Part shown: positions 43,890 through 53,256 of the stretch, in pieces | How the letters are laid out: every line of letters starts with the position of its first letter | How positions within the stretch are numbered: the first letter of the stretch is position 1 | Assembly (NCBI GenBank): GCA_022563595.1 | Contig: JADFNB010000004.1 | Coordinates: 43,487 to 107,486 of the forward strand | From: Gemmatimonadota bacterium | Lineage (GTDB): Bacteria > Gemmatimonadota > Gemmatimonadetes > Gemmatimonadales > GWC2-71-9 | DNA: 64,000 bases | Direction of reading: 5' to 3' | Made by a program: the position numbers and the translations under genes | The notes under the pieces: generated by a model | Database searches by the model: none | Told to the model about the DNA's origin: nothing | What the model saw: the letters and a program-made list of their open reading frames with translations, nothing else

Positions 43890-45628
43890 TGGGCGGTTCA
43901 TCCGGCAAACGTCTGTCCGAACGCGGCGCGGCCGTCATCCGCCGCGGGTTCGACCGGTACGAGCACGAGTTCCTCAACGTGACCCGGCGCGCCAAGGCGC
44001 GCTTCGAGACCCGGGATTGGATCGGAGTGCAATGCGACGCGCGGGACCGGCTGGAGCTATACAACGGGATCATTACGACGGTCGTGGCTGACACCCGCTC
44101 CGCTCTGGGAGAGCGGGAAGGCGACATCGGCGTCTGGACAGAGATGCGCGCCGTCTACTCGTCGGCGATCCTCGGTCATCCCGCCGGCGAGATCGCCGAG
44201 ACGTTTTTCAACTCGGTCACGCGGCGGATCTTCGCCACGATCGGTGTCAATCCCGCAATCGAGTACGTCGACTATCGCTTTCAACGGATCCCGGTAGCCC
44301 CCCAAGGGCGGCCGTTCCGTGAATACGCCACACGGGAAAGCACGAAAGCGGCCGTTTGCCGGCTGCTGGAGGACCATGCCTTCGCGGTTGCGTACGAGGA
44401 CCTGGATCGTGACGCGCACCTAGTCGCCGGCGCGATAGCACGTAACTGGGAAACCGGTAAGGCGCCCCTGCCTTTCGAGTACCTCGAGGTGCTGGAATCG
44501 GTCTTCTACCGCAGGAAAGGCGCCTACCTGGTCGGCCGGGTGCGCGGCGGGAACCGCGTCATGCCGCTCGTGCTCGCGCTCGTGCACGCACCCGGCGGCA
44601 TCGCCGTGGACGCCGTCCTGCTCACCGAGGATGACGTGAGCGTGGTGTTCAGCTTCACGCGCTCCTACTTCCAAGTGGACGTCGTTTGTCCCACGGACAT
44701 CATCGATTTCCTTCGATCGTTGATGCCGATCAAGCCCATCGCGGAACTATACAACGCGCTGGGACACAACAAGCACGGCAAGACCGAGTTCTATCGACAC
44801 CTCTACCGGCACCTGGGACGGACGGCCGAACGGTTCGAGTTCGCGCCGGGCACACGAGGTATGGTAATGGTGGTATTCGCCATGCCGTCCTACGATGTCG
44901 TCTTCAAGGTGATCCGCGATTCGTTCTCCTATCCCAAGCAGACCACACGTGACGAGGTGAAGCGGCGGTATCGCCTGGTGTTCGCGCACGATCGCGCCGG
45001 CCGGCTGGTTGACGCGCAGGAATTCGAGGGATTGACGTTCTCGAAGGACCGGTTCGTGAACGAGTTGCTCCAGGAACTCCTGGAGACGGCGTCCCACTCC
45101 GTGCGCCTGGAGGGAGACAAGGTCGTCATAGCGCATCTCTACACCGAGCGGCGGGTCCGCCCGCTCAATCTCTTTCTGAGAGAAGTCGACGACAACGCCG
45201 CGCAGCGCGCAGCGCTCGACTATGGACAGGCCATCCGAGACCTAGCCGCGACCAACATTTTCCCCGGAGACTTCCTGCTCAAGAACTTCGGCGTTACCCG
45301 ACACGGCCGCGTCATCTTTTATGACTACGACGAGCTGAGTCTCCTGAGCGGGTGCCGGTTCCGGGAAATCCCCGAGGCGCAACACCCCGAAGACGAGTTG
45401 GCGGAAGAGCCGTGGTTCGGTGTGGGGGCGCACGACATCTTCCCTGAGGAGCTAATCCGCTTCCTACCGTTCGCCGAAGGGGTGCGCAACGCCTTCCTGG
45501 AGTCCCACGGATGCCTGTTCGAGCCCAACTTCTGGCTCGATCTCCAGCAACAGAACTCCGCCGGCGAGGTGCTGGACATCTTTCCTTACCGGGACGAGCG
45601 GCGGCTCAGGCGGACCCGGCCGCGCTAG
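43889..45628 (+). CDS. aceK: isocitrate dehydrogenase kinase/phosphatase
   Basis: 579 residues. AceK phosphorylates and dephosphorylates isocitrate dehydrogenase and so sets the branch between the TCA cycle and the glyoxylate shunt. The ATP loop is APGTRGMVMVVFAMPSYDVV with the Lys in VFKVIRDSF. The catalytic and metal Asp lie in NIFPGDFLLKNFGVTRHGRV and VIFYDYDELSLLSGCRFREIP, which is the classic AceK signature. aceA and aceB are not adjacent, unlike in enterobacteria. A start 63 nt upstream in frame is possible but less likely than the coupled ATG. Confidence 0.94.
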   Translation: MGGSSGKRLSERGAAVIRRGFDRYEHEFLNVTRRAKARFETRDWIGVQCDARDRLELYNGIITTVVADTRSALGEREGDIGVWTEMRAVYSSAILGHPAGEIAETFFNSVTRRIFATIGVNPAIEYVDYRFQRIPVAPQGRPFREYATRESTKAAVCRLLEDHAFAVAYEDLDRDAHLVAGAIARNWETGKAPLPFEYLEVLESVFYRRKGAYLVGRVRGGNRVMPLVLALVHAPGGIAVDAVLLTEDDVSVVFSFTRSYFQVDVVCPTDIIDFLRSLMPIKPIAELYNALGHNKHGKTEFYRHLYRHLGRTAERFEFAPGTRGMVMVVFAMPSYDVVFKVIRDSFSYPKQTTRDEVKRRYRLVFAHDRAGRLVDAQEFEGLTFSKDRFVNELLQELLETASHSVRLEGDKVVIAHLYTERRVRPLNLFLREVDDNAAQRAALDYGQAIRDLAATNIFPGDFLLKNFGVTRHGRVIFYDYDELSLLSGCRFREIPEAQHPEDELAEEPWFGVGAHDIFPEELIRFLPFAEGVRNAFLESHGCLFEPNFWLDLQQQNSAGEVLDIFPYRDERRLRRTRPR

Positions 45629-47061
45629 CGTTCGTCCGACCAGTGCTCCAGCGCCGCCAGGTCCGGTCCACCGATGGGATGCACATCCTGGATCTGTTGG
45701 GCTAGCGCCAGGACCGCTTCCTCTCCGAACGGCTTCCCGACCAGCTGGAGCCCCACCGGCAGGCCCTCGGGATCGAGGCCACACGGCACCGACGCCACGG
45801 GAAGCCCGGCCAGGCTCAACACGAAGGTCGGCGCGATCCAATCCACGTAGGTCTCCATAGATCTGCCCCCCACGGTCTCGGGATAGTTCTGTTCCACCGG
45901 GAACGGCGGGACCGCCATCGACGGCGTCAGCAGATGATCGAACGTCCGGAAGAACTCCTGGAAAAAGTGCCACACCCTGCCGCGCGCATGCTCCGCCGCT
46001 CCCAGCTCCCTACCGTCGACGGTGAGTCCCGCCCGGACGTTGCTCGCGACGTTCACGCCGAAGTCGTCGAACCGGTCGAGCCGGCAGTGCATCTGCGCCG
46101 CGAACCAGTACCCTCGCAGTGCCAGGAACGCCTCGCGTCCGAACGACAGATCGACCTCGACGATCTCGACCTCGCAGCCGATCTGCCGCATCTCGAGCGC
46201 AGCGTGCCGGCAGACCCGCTCAACCTCGGGGTCGACGCCGATTCCGACGACGTCGGGACAATAAGCGAGCCGCGTTCCTCGCGGCACGCCGGCGGCCACC
46301 GCCGCCACAAAGTCTCTGCCGCTCACCGTCTGACCTACCGGCGCGCGCTCGCTGGGACCGGAGACCGCCTGCAAGATGAGCGCGAGGTCCTCAGCGGTCC
46401 GCGCCATCGGGCCGGTGACCTGTAGGGTGTCCCACAGGTAATCGGACGGGTAGGTAGGCACGAGTCCCGGCGAGGGCCGCAGGCCGACCACCCCGCAAAA
46501 CGATGCCGGGATGCGCAGTGAGCCGCCGAGGTCGGTCCCCTGCGCCAGCGCGATCATGCCGGTCGCCAGCCCGGCCGCGCCACCGCCGGTCGAGCCACCC
46601 GCGCTCTTCGTCGGATCCCACGGGTTGCGGGTCCGGCCGAACACCTCGTTGAATGTGTTTCCGCCGGCGGCGAACTCGGGTGTGTTCGTCTTACCCAGGA
46701 TGATCGCGCCGGCGGCACGCAGCCGCTCCACCACGAGCGCATCTTCCTCGGGAACGAAGTCCGCGTACAGCAGCGACCCGTACGTCGTCCGCAGGCCCGC
46801 CACCTCGGTCACGTCCTTGATGCCAGCCGGCAGCCCGTACAGCAGGCCGGCCTCGTCGCCGCGTGCCACCTTGGCCGCGAGCGCCCGCGCGTCGTCGAGC
46901 GCCCGGTCCGACAGGGTCACCACAGCGTTCACGACGCCGTTGTACCGCTCGATGCGGTTCAGGCACACCTCAACGACCTCGACCGGTGAGACATCGCCGT
47001 CGCCCAGGAGGCGCCGTATCTCGGTCGCCGACAGGCCGGCAAGATCCCGGTCGAGTGTCAT
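45625..47061 (-). CDS. amidase signature family hydrolase
   Basis: 478 residues. The Ser-cisSer-Lys triad can be placed: Lys in LPAGIKDVTEVAG, the cis-Ser in AGGSTGGGAAGLA (Thr replaces the usual next Ser) and the nucleophile in GTDLGGSLRIPASFCG. No GatB/GatC genes are near, so it is unlikely to be the tRNA amidotransferase subunit. It starts 9 nt after the cyclase gene and ends overlapping aceK by 4 nt, tail to tail. In this cluster it probably hydrolyses an amide or carbamoyl product made by the upstream enzymes. Confidence 0.88.
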   Translation of the reverse strand: MTLDRDLAGLSATEIRRLLGDGDVSPVEVVEVCLNRIERYNGVVNAVVTLSDRALDDARALAAKVARGDEAGLLYGLPAGIKDVTEVAGLRTTYGSLLYADFVPEEDALVVERLRAAGAIILGKTNTPEFAAGGNTFNEVFGRTRNPWDPTKSAGGSTGGGAAGLATGMIALAQGTDLGGSLRIPASFCGVVGLRPSPGLVPTYPSDYLWDTLQVTGPMARTAEDLALILQAVSGPSERAPVGQTVSGRDFVAAVAAGVPRGTRLAYCPDVVGIGVDPEVERVCRHAALEMRQIGCEVEIVEVDLSFGREAFLALRGYWFAAQMHCRLDRFDDFGVNVASNVRAGLTVDGRELGAAEHARGRVWHFFQEFFRTFDHLLTPSMAVPPFPVEQNYPETVGGRSMETYVDWIAPTFVLSLAGLPVASVPCGLDPEGLPVGLQLVGKPFGEEAVLALAQQIQDVHPIGGPDLAALEHWSDER

Positions 47062-47070
47062 GGCGCGCCG

Positions 47071-47868
47071 CTAGTCACTCCACTGGCCCACGAACGCCAC
47101 CACACGCGCGAACGCCGCCTCGCCGCCCTTGAACTTCCACGGAAAGCAGCCGACAGGTAGCCGCTTGTTCTGCAGCTCCGGCGCCGCAATGTCACCGCCC
47201 AGATTCTCTATGTGTATGCAGTTGTGCGGAAAGAGCGCGTTGTGTGTGAGCTGGTAGTCCTCCTCGGGGAACAATCGCTCCATCTCGTCCTTCCCGTACT
47301 TCTCCTCACATTTTGCCCGCACCCGGTCGCAGTGCCCATGCATGCCCTTCCCGAGAAACCGGCCGATCGGAAGATCCATGGGGTGGTCGGTCGAGACGAC
47401 GTCCACCCCCCAGATCTTGATCTCCTTCTCCAGCAGCCACGGAACCATGTCGCGGTGAGCTCCCGGATGCATGTGGATGTACCGCTCCTCGTCGGGCTCT
47501 TCGCCGAACTGCCCGTAGCGATGCCACCCGGTGTGCAGCAGCAGGATGTCGCCTTTCCGCACCTCTACACGCCGCTCGATCATCTCTGGTGTGTACACGG
47601 CCAGGTCGTCCATCTCCTCGGTCAGGTCCACTATGACACCCGGCCCGCAGAGCCACTCCATGGGGATCTCGTCGATCGTCATGCCGCTCGTCACGAAATG
47701 GCGCGGCGCATCCAGGTGAGTGCCCATGTGGTTCGACGTCATGATGTACTGGGCATTCACGCCGTGCTCCGCTTTGCGTTTGATGTACTTGACCTCGAAG
47801 GGCGGATAGTACGGCCAAGACGATACATCCTGATTCAGCGGTTGGGAGAGATCGTAGACCTTCATCAT
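47071..47868 (-). CDS. cyclase-family (kynurenine formamidase-like) metal-dependent hydrolase
   Basis: 265 residues. The signature HxGTHxDxPxH is present as SNHMGTHLDAPRHFVTSG. Other conserved parts are VIVDLTEEMDDLAVYTPEMI, ILLLHTGWHRYG and VDVVSTDHPMDLPIGR. The family includes kynurenine formamidase and isatin hydrolase, which open amide bonds in N-heterocycle breakdown. It overlaps the NCS1 transporter gene by ATGA and is followed by the amidase after 9 nt, so the three form one unit. Confidence 0.86.
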   Translation of the reverse strand: MMKVYDLSQPLNQDVSSWPYYPPFEVKYIKRKAEHGVNAQYIMTSNHMGTHLDAPRHFVTSGMTIDEIPMEWLCGPGVIVDLTEEMDDLAVYTPEMIERRVEVRKGDILLLHTGWHRYGQFGEEPDEERYIHMHPGAHRDMVPWLLEKEIKIWGVDVVSTDHPMDLPIGRFLGKGMHGHCDRVRAKCEEKYGKDEMERLFPEEDYQLTHNALFPHNCIHIENLGGDIAAPELQNKRLPVGCFPWKFKGGEAAFARVVAFVGQWSD

Positions 47869-49358
47869 GCCTCCTGCGCGCGCCCGTCCTTGGCACGCAT
47901 CAACACGTAGTAGAGCCCGAACGATACGATCGCCGCCGAGAACCAGGCGCCGTCGAAGAGGAAGCGCAGGCCGGGATGCACGGTTCCGGCGAGCGCGACG
48001 ACGATACCGCCGGCGAGCGCGACGATCGCGTTCCAGTTCACGCCGCCGCTGTAGGTGTACGCGCCGTCCTCAAGATACAGATCGCGCAGCTTCAGCACGC
48101 CCCGGCGGATCACGACGTAATCACAGATTATCACCCCACTCACGGCCCCCAACAACCCGGAGTAGCTGATCAGCCACGTCTGATACATGTCCAGCAGCTT
48201 CCACGGAAAGATGAGAACGCCGAGAGTGCCCGCAATCAACCCGCCGAGGCGAAAGCTGATGCGACGCGGGCTGACATTGGAGAAGCTGATGGCCGGCGCG
48301 ACGATGTTTGCCGCGATGTTGGTGCTGAGCGTCGCCACCACGATCACGAACATAGCCACGATTCCCAGCACCCGGCTTCCCTGCTCGGCGGTGAGCCGCG
48401 AGATCAGATCTATCGGATTCCAGATGGCTTCACCGTAGAGAATCACCGTGGCGCTGGTCACGGCCACTCCGATAAACGCGAATAGCGGCATCGTGGTCAG
48501 CAACCCGATCGCCTGGCCCCACATCTGGTCTTTCTGGCTCTTCGCGTAGCGGGTGAAATCCGGGATGTTGAGCGACACCGTAGCCCAGTACCCCACCATC
48601 GCCGTCACCCAGGGCACGAACAAGACCAAAACGAACCGGGAGAACGGAAGCGACCCCTGCGCCTGAATCAGGGCGTCCGACTCCCGCAGTATGGTTCGCA
48701 TGCCCCCGACCTTGACCGTCGCCCACGCCAGGAGTGCAAGGCCCATTATCACGAGGAACGGCGCGGCTAGGGTCTCGAGCCGCTTGATGCTCTCCGTTCC
48801 GGCCCACACGAAGTAGATGTTGATCACCCAGAAGATGAGGAAGCTCACATAGTGGTTGACCCCATAGCCCATGAACGTCCGGTCACCGCCCAACTCCTGC
48901 CATGCCGGCCAGAGGATGCCGAACAGCACGTTGATCGCGAGACCCCCGATCCAGGTCTGGATGCCGAACCATCCACAGGCGATCACCGACCGCAGCAACG
49001 CGGGAACGTGGGCCCCGGCCGTTCCGAACGACGCCCTGGCGTACACCGGGAACGGAATACCGTACTTGGTACCGGCGTGCGCGTTGATGACCATCGGCAG
49101 CAGCACGATCGCGTTTCCCAGGAGAATCGCGAGCAGGCTCTGCCACCAGTTCATCCCCGCCTCGATCATGCTCGCGGCCAGCATGTAGGTGGGGATGCAA
49201 ACGCTCATCCCCACCCAGAGCGACGCGATATGCCACCGGTTCCAGGTGCGGCTTCCGATACCGGTCGGCGCGATGTCGCGGTTGACGAGACGGGTCTTCG
49301 GCAGGGCTTCCGTAAGCTCTACCATCTCCTCGAACGTGGCGCTTCGGGTACGGGTCAT
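47865..49358 (-). CDS. NCS1-family nucleobase/hydantoin/allantoin:cation symporter
   Basis: 497 residues, about 12 TM helices. The N-terminal NRDIAPTGIGSRTWNRWHIA and SLWVGMSVCIPTYMLAASMI, followed by LLGNAIVLLPMVINAHAGTKYGIPFPV, are typical of NCS1 (Mhp1/PucI/Fur type). GWFGIQTWIGG is the substrate-region helix. The substrate cannot be read exactly; purines, pyrimidines, hydantoins and allantoin are known for the family. It is 96 nt downstream of the Mo-hydroxylase M subunit with a repeat-like sequence between. Confidence 0.92.
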   Translation of the reverse strand: MTRTRSATFEEMVELTEALPKTRLVNRDIAPTGIGSRTWNRWHIASLWVGMSVCIPTYMLAASMIEAGMNWWQSLLAILLGNAIVLLPMVINAHAGTKYGIPFPVYARASFGTAGAHVPALLRSVIACGWFGIQTWIGGLAINVLFGILWPAWQELGGDRTFMGYGVNHYVSFLIFWVINIYFVWAGTESIKRLETLAAPFLVIMGLALLAWATVKVGGMRTILRESDALIQAQGSLPFSRFVLVLFVPWVTAMVGYWATVSLNIPDFTRYAKSQKDQMWGQAIGLLTTMPLFAFIGVAVTSATVILYGEAIWNPIDLISRLTAEQGSRVLGIVAMFVIVVATLSTNIAANIVAPAISFSNVSPRRISFRLGGLIAGTLGVLIFPWKLLDMYQTWLISYSGLLGAVSGVIICDYVVIRRGVLKLRDLYLEDGAYTYSGGVNWNAIVALAGGIVVALAGTVHPGLRFLFDGAWFSAAIVSFGLYYVLMRAKDGRAQEA

Positions 49359-49402
49359 TGGCGAGCAGTGTGCACAGCGTTGCCGAAGGATCTCCCGGTG
49401 TT

Positions 49403-49430
49403 GAGATCCCTCGCTGCGCTCAGGATGACG
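49403..49430. repeat. REP-like extragenic sequence (GATCCCTCGCTGCGCTCAGGATG)
   Basis: 28 bp between the Mo-hydroxylase M gene and the NCS1 gene, with imperfect dyad symmetry (ATCC...GGAT, CGC...GCG). Nearly identical strings (GATCCCTCGCTGCGCTCGGGATGAC) are frequent intergenic repeats in several phyla including Gemmatimonadota; that is from general knowledge. There is no second copy in this window that I found. Confidence 0.5.
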
Positions 49431-49454
49431 CGGTGGGTCTGTTGCAGCAGCCTG

Positions 49455-50339
49455 TCAGGATACACTGCCGTTCCGCGCCCGTTCGACCGCCCGGGCGAGC
49501 ACCCTGGTTCCGATCACGCGCACGAGCTGCCGCCGGTACGCAGCGGAGGCGTGAATGTCACTGGGAGGATCCACATCGCGCTCGGCGGCCGCACCAGCCG
49601 CCGCACGAACGGCTGCGTCGTCCGGTATCTCACCTTCGAGCTGCCGGGCGGCCTCATGGGCGAGCACCGGCCCGTCGCCCACGCTCGAGAACACGAGACG
49701 CACGTCGCGGCACCGGCCCGAATCGTCCAGGGTCACGACGGCGGCGGCCCCTACCAGAGCGAAATCCCCGTGCCGTCGCGCTACTTCGTCGAATGCCCAC
49801 CCGGTACTGGGCGGTACCGCGGGAAGCTCGATATCGACCAAGATCTCTTCCGGCCCGAGAGCGGTCGCGAACAACCCGGTGAAGAACTCGTCCACCGGAA
49901 TCGAGCGGGCATCGCGGCGGTTCCTCACGTGAAGCCGCGCCCGGCGGGCCAGCATCACCACCGGCAGCTCCGCTGCCGGATCGGCGTGCGCGATGCTCCC
50001 GCCGATCGTGCCACGATTCCGGATCTGTGGATGGCCGATGAACGGGACAGCCTCGTGCAGCAGCGGCGCTCGTTCCGCCACGAGCGCGCTGCGCTCGACC
50101 TGTCGCTGGCGGGTCATCGCGCCTATGCGGAGAGCGTCACCGTCAGGCTCGATGTGCTCCAGCTCGGCGAGCGCGTTGAGATCGATCAGCACCGCGGGTT
50201 GGGCCAGGCGGAAGTTCATCGTGGGCACGAGACTCTGGCCGCCGGCCAGCAGCTTCGCTCCGGACCCGTGCTCGGCAAGAAGGCCCAACGCCTCATCGAC
50301 CGTTTCGGGACGGTAGTACTCGAACGGCGCCGGTTTCAC
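49455..50339 (-). CDS. molybdenum hydroxylase FAD subunit (CoxM/XdhB-like)
   Basis: 294 residues. The FAD-binding motifs are AKLLAGGQSLVPTMNFRLAQ and RGTIGGSIAHADPAAELPVV. The protein starts with PAPFEYYRPETVDEALGLLA, typical of the medium subunit that passes electrons from the small subunit to the quinone or oxygen acceptor. It lies 14 nt after the CoxG-like gene. Subunit order in this operon is S, L, CoxG, M. Confidence 0.93.
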   Translation of the reverse strand: MKPAPFEYYRPETVDEALGLLAEHGSGAKLLAGGQSLVPTMNFRLAQPAVLIDLNALAELEHIEPDGDALRIGAMTRQRQVERSALVAERAPLLHEAVPFIGHPQIRNRGTIGGSIAHADPAAELPVVMLARRARLHVRNRRDARSIPVDEFFTGLFATALGPEEILVDIELPAVPPSTGWAFDEVARRHGDFALVGAAAVVTLDDSGRCRDVRLVFSSVGDGPVLAHEAARQLEGEIPDDAAVRAAAGAAAERDVDPPSDIHASAAYRRQLVRVIGTRVLARAVERARNGSVS

Positions 50340-50353
50340 GGTGCGGTTCCTGC

Positions 50354-50911
50354 CTACGCGAGACGGAGGATGAGAATCAGGACGACGATCGCCAGCAGCA
50401 AGAGTACCATGCTCAGCTTCCAGCGGACCGCCGGGGAGCGTGACGTCGCTCCCACCGATATGCCTGCCAGTCGGTTCTGCACCTCACGGTTCAGCGCTTC
50501 CAGTCCTTGTCGCGTCATGGTCCTGCTCACCGAATCGAGCATTCGCTGGCCGACACCCGCTATCTTGCCGCCGATCTTGAGGTCGGCGCGATACTTCATG
50601 AGGGTGCCGCCGTCTCGATCGTGCAGCTCGACTCGGGCCGTGCCGCGCGTGAACCCGAGCGGCCCTTTCCCCTCGATGGTCATCGTGAAGCGTTCGGGAC
50701 TGACCTTATCGCTGATTGTTACCGTGACCGAGAACGCGGCCGCCGACACCGGGCCCACGCTGACGTGCATCTCGCCCTCGAACCGATCGTCCTCCACCCG
50801 ATCGAGTCGCTTCGCTCCCGGGATGGCCTGCGCCAGAACTGCTGGATCCTGCAGCAGTTCCCACACGACCTCGCGCGGCGCAGCGAACGGGAAGGTGCCC
50901 TCGATGATCAT
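50354..50911 (-). CDS. CoxG-like SRPBCC-domain protein with C-terminal membrane anchor
   Basis: 185 residues. An SRPBCC (START-like) domain (GTFPFAAPREVVWELLQDPAVLAQAIPG, MKYRADLKIGGKIAGVGQRML) is followed by a C-terminal TM helix (LSMVLLLLAIVVLILILRL). CoxG in the CO dehydrogenase system recruits the enzyme to the membrane. Here it should tether the Mo-hydroxylase and link it to the respiratory chain. It overlaps the large-subunit gene by ATGA. Confidence 0.9.
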   Translation of the reverse strand: MIIEGTFPFAAPREVVWELLQDPAVLAQAIPGAKRLDRVEDDRFEGEMHVSVGPVSAAAFSVTVTISDKVSPERFTMTIEGKGPLGFTRGTARVELHDRDGGTLMKYRADLKIGGKIAGVGQRMLDSVSRTMTRQGLEALNREVQNRLAGISVGATSRSPAVRWKLSMVLLLLAIVVLILILRLA

Positions 50912-53256
50912 CGCGTCGCTCTCGCGTCACGGATCATCTCGAACAGCCGATTCGGGCTCAGCGGTATCTCGCGGATCTCCAGGTCGTCTTCCGCGAGCGC
51001 GTCCTCCACCGCCTGAGCGAACGCGGCACCGGTCGGGATCGCTCCCGCCTCACCCACGCCTTTCACACCGAGCGGGTTGAGCGGCGACGGCGTCTCGATA
51101 TGGGCCATCTCGACGCGTGGGACGTCGGTGGCTGTGGGAAGCAGATAGTCCATGAACGATGCGTTGAGGAGCTGTCCCGTGTCGTCGTACACCAACTGCT
51201 CGTAGAAGGCATTGCCGATCCCGTGTGCCACGCCACCCTGGATCTGGCCTTCCACCAACATAGGGTTGATCACCCGACCCGAGTCGTGCACGACGACATA
51301 CCGTTTGATCTCGACCATCGCGGTCTCTCGATCGACCTCCACGATCATGGCGTGGACTCCGCTCGCGGTGCTACCGCGGTCGGGCCCGAAATACGCCGTC
51401 GCCTCGAGACCCGGCTCGGTCCCAGGGGTCACCGCGCCGCGGAGAGGATTGGCCCGGACCGCGAGCTCACCCAAATCGACGGCGCGCTCGGGAGCGTCTT
51501 TCACGCGGACCCGTCCGCCCTCCAGCTCGAGGTCGTTCTCCGCGACCCCCAACGCGTCCGACGCCAGCCCGAGAATCTTCTTGCGTACCGCCACCGCGGC
51601 CTCATGACACGCGCTGCCGGCCACGACCACCCCACGGCTCGCGAACGTTCCCGTCCCCCAATGAAACTCGCGCGTGTCACCGGTAGTGACGTGGATCCGG
51701 TCCAGATCCACATCCAGCACTTCGGCGACGACCTGGGCGAAGACCGTGTAGTGTCCTTGTCCCTGCGTGCCCACGCCGGTCGCTACCCGTACCTGGCCAC
51801 TCGGCTCGACAGTGACCCGGGCGCCCTCGTACGGGCCGATCCCCGTGCCCTCGATATACGACACGATTCCCAGTCCCACATGTCGGCCGGCCGCCCGGAG
51901 ACGGGGTTGCTCCTCACGAACGAACTCGTCGTATCCAATGAGATCGACTGCCTTCTCGAGTGCTGGGAGATAGTTGCCGCTGTCGTACACCAGCGGCGCC
52001 GAATCCTGGAACAGGATCACGTGGTTGTGCGGAAAATCGTCGGAAGAGAGGAGATTCCGCTTGCGTATCTCCACACGGTCGATCCCCAACTCCTTGGCCG
52101 CAAAATCGAGCAGCCGTTCCATCACGAAGACACCGTGCTGACGGCCCGCTCCCCGCACCGGAGTAACGGTCGTCTTGTTGGTGAAGATCACCCTGAACTC
52201 GGTGTAGTAGTTGGGGACGTCGTACGGCCCGAGCAACGTGCACTGACTGTTGATGGGAATGGTCAGTCCGTAGGGATTGTACGCGCCCGTGTCGTGAAGG
52301 AAGACGTCGTGCACGCCGAGGATGTGGCCGTCTTCCGACAGCGCCAGCTCGGCGTCGTGGATCTGGAGACGCTCCTGCGTCGTGGCGTAGAAGTTCTCCT
52401 GTCGATCCTCGATCCATTTCAACGGCCGGTTCAGTCGCATGGCGGCCCACGGCAGCAGCACCTCTTCGGGATAGAACATCATGATCTTCGACCCGAACCC
52501 GCCACCCACGAACGGCGCGATCACCCGCACCTGCGATTCCAGCAGGCCGAGCATGCGCGCCAGTCCGGAGCGGATCGGGATGGGCGCCTGTGTGGTATCC
52601 CATACGGTGAGTTCTTCACACCGCGCATCCCATTGCGCCACTACGCCGCGGTTCTCCAACGCGCCCGCGACGCCGCGGTCGTAGTGGAACCGTCGCTTGA
52701 CGATCAGCGCCGCCTCTCGGTGCGCGCGCTGGTAATCGCCTTTTTGTTGAACGACGTGCGACGCCAGGTTGGTGCCGTGCTGCTCGTGGATGACGGGAGC
52801 ATCGGGCTCGAGGGCGGCCTCGAGATCGACCACCGCATCCAGTGGATCCATGTCCACCACGATATCGACCAGCGCGTCTTCCGCCACGTAGCGGCTCTCC
52901 GCCACGACCATCGCGATCGGCTCGCCCGCGTGGCGCGCCTTGTCCTTGATCAGCGGGACCTGTGTGGCGGCGTTGAACACGAGACCGTCGATCGGCGGCG
53001 GGGCGACGAGCAAGGGACCCGGCTGCCAGTAGGCACCCAGGTCGTCCGCTGTGTACACCGCCACCACGCCGGGTCGCGCGCGGGCGGCGGCGGTATCGAC
53101 GCTGATCAGGCGAGCGTGGGCGTAATCACTCCGCAAGAACGCTACGTGTAACATGCCGTCCAAATGCACGTCATCGACGAAAAGTGCGAGACCGCGCAGC
53201 AGGCGCGCGTCCTCGTTCCTGGTGAACCGCTCGCCAAAGAACCGTCGGGAGGTCAC
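50908..53256 (-). CDS. molybdenum hydroxylase large (Mo-cofactor) subunit, CoxL-like but not CO dehydrogenase
   Basis: 782 residues from GTG 53256, which overlaps the small-subunit stop (GTGA). The Mo-cofactor motifs are VGGGFGSK, GVGTQGQGHYT, and the C-terminal LGVKGVGEAGAIPTGAAFAQA with the catalytic Glu. Form I CO dehydrogenases carry AYxCSFR on the active-site loop; the equivalent here is VRGAGRQHGVFVMERLLDFA, so CO is not the expected substrate. The enzyme should hydroxylate an aldehyde or N-heterocycle. The neighbours (NCS1, cyclase, amidase, NCS2 remnant) favour a heterocycle. Confidence 0.92.
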   Translation of the reverse strand: MTSRRFFGERFTRNEDARLLRGLALFVDDVHLDGMLHVAFLRSDYAHARLISVDTAAARARPGVVAVYTADDLGAYWQPGPLLVAPPPIDGLVFNAATQVPLIKDKARHAGEPIAMVVAESRYVAEDALVDIVVDMDPLDAVVDLEAALEPDAPVIHEQHGTNLASHVVQQKGDYQRAHREAALIVKRRFHYDRGVAGALENRGVVAQWDARCEELTVWDTTQAPIPIRSGLARMLGLLESQVRVIAPFVGGGFGSKIMMFYPEEVLLPWAAMRLNRPLKWIEDRQENFYATTQERLQIHDAELALSEDGHILGVHDVFLHDTGAYNPYGLTIPINSQCTLLGPYDVPNYYTEFRVIFTNKTTVTPVRGAGRQHGVFVMERLLDFAAKELGIDRVEIRKRNLLSSDDFPHNHVILFQDSAPLVYDSGNYLPALEKAVDLIGYDEFVREEQPRLRAAGRHVGLGIVSYIEGTGIGPYEGARVTVEPSGQVRVATGVGTQGQGHYTVFAQVVAEVLDVDLDRIHVTTGDTREFHWGTGTFASRGVVVAGSACHEAAVAVRKKILGLASDALGVAENDLELEGGRVRVKDAPERAVDLGELAVRANPLRGAVTPGTEPGLEATAYFGPDRGSTASGVHAMIVEVDRETAMVEIKRYVVVHDSGRVINPMLVEGQIQGGVAHGIGNAFYEQLVYDDTGQLLNASFMDYLLPTATDVPRVEMAHIETPSPLNPLGVKGVGEAGAIPTGAAFAQAVEDALAEDDLEIREIPLSPNRLFEMIRDARATR

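Noticed and set aside
48852..53151. Two very long plus-strand open frames (742 and 683 codons) opposite the NCS1/Mo-hydroxylase genes
   Set aside because: They mirror coding strands with obvious family motifs and are rich in Arg/Pro/His, as expected for shadow frames.
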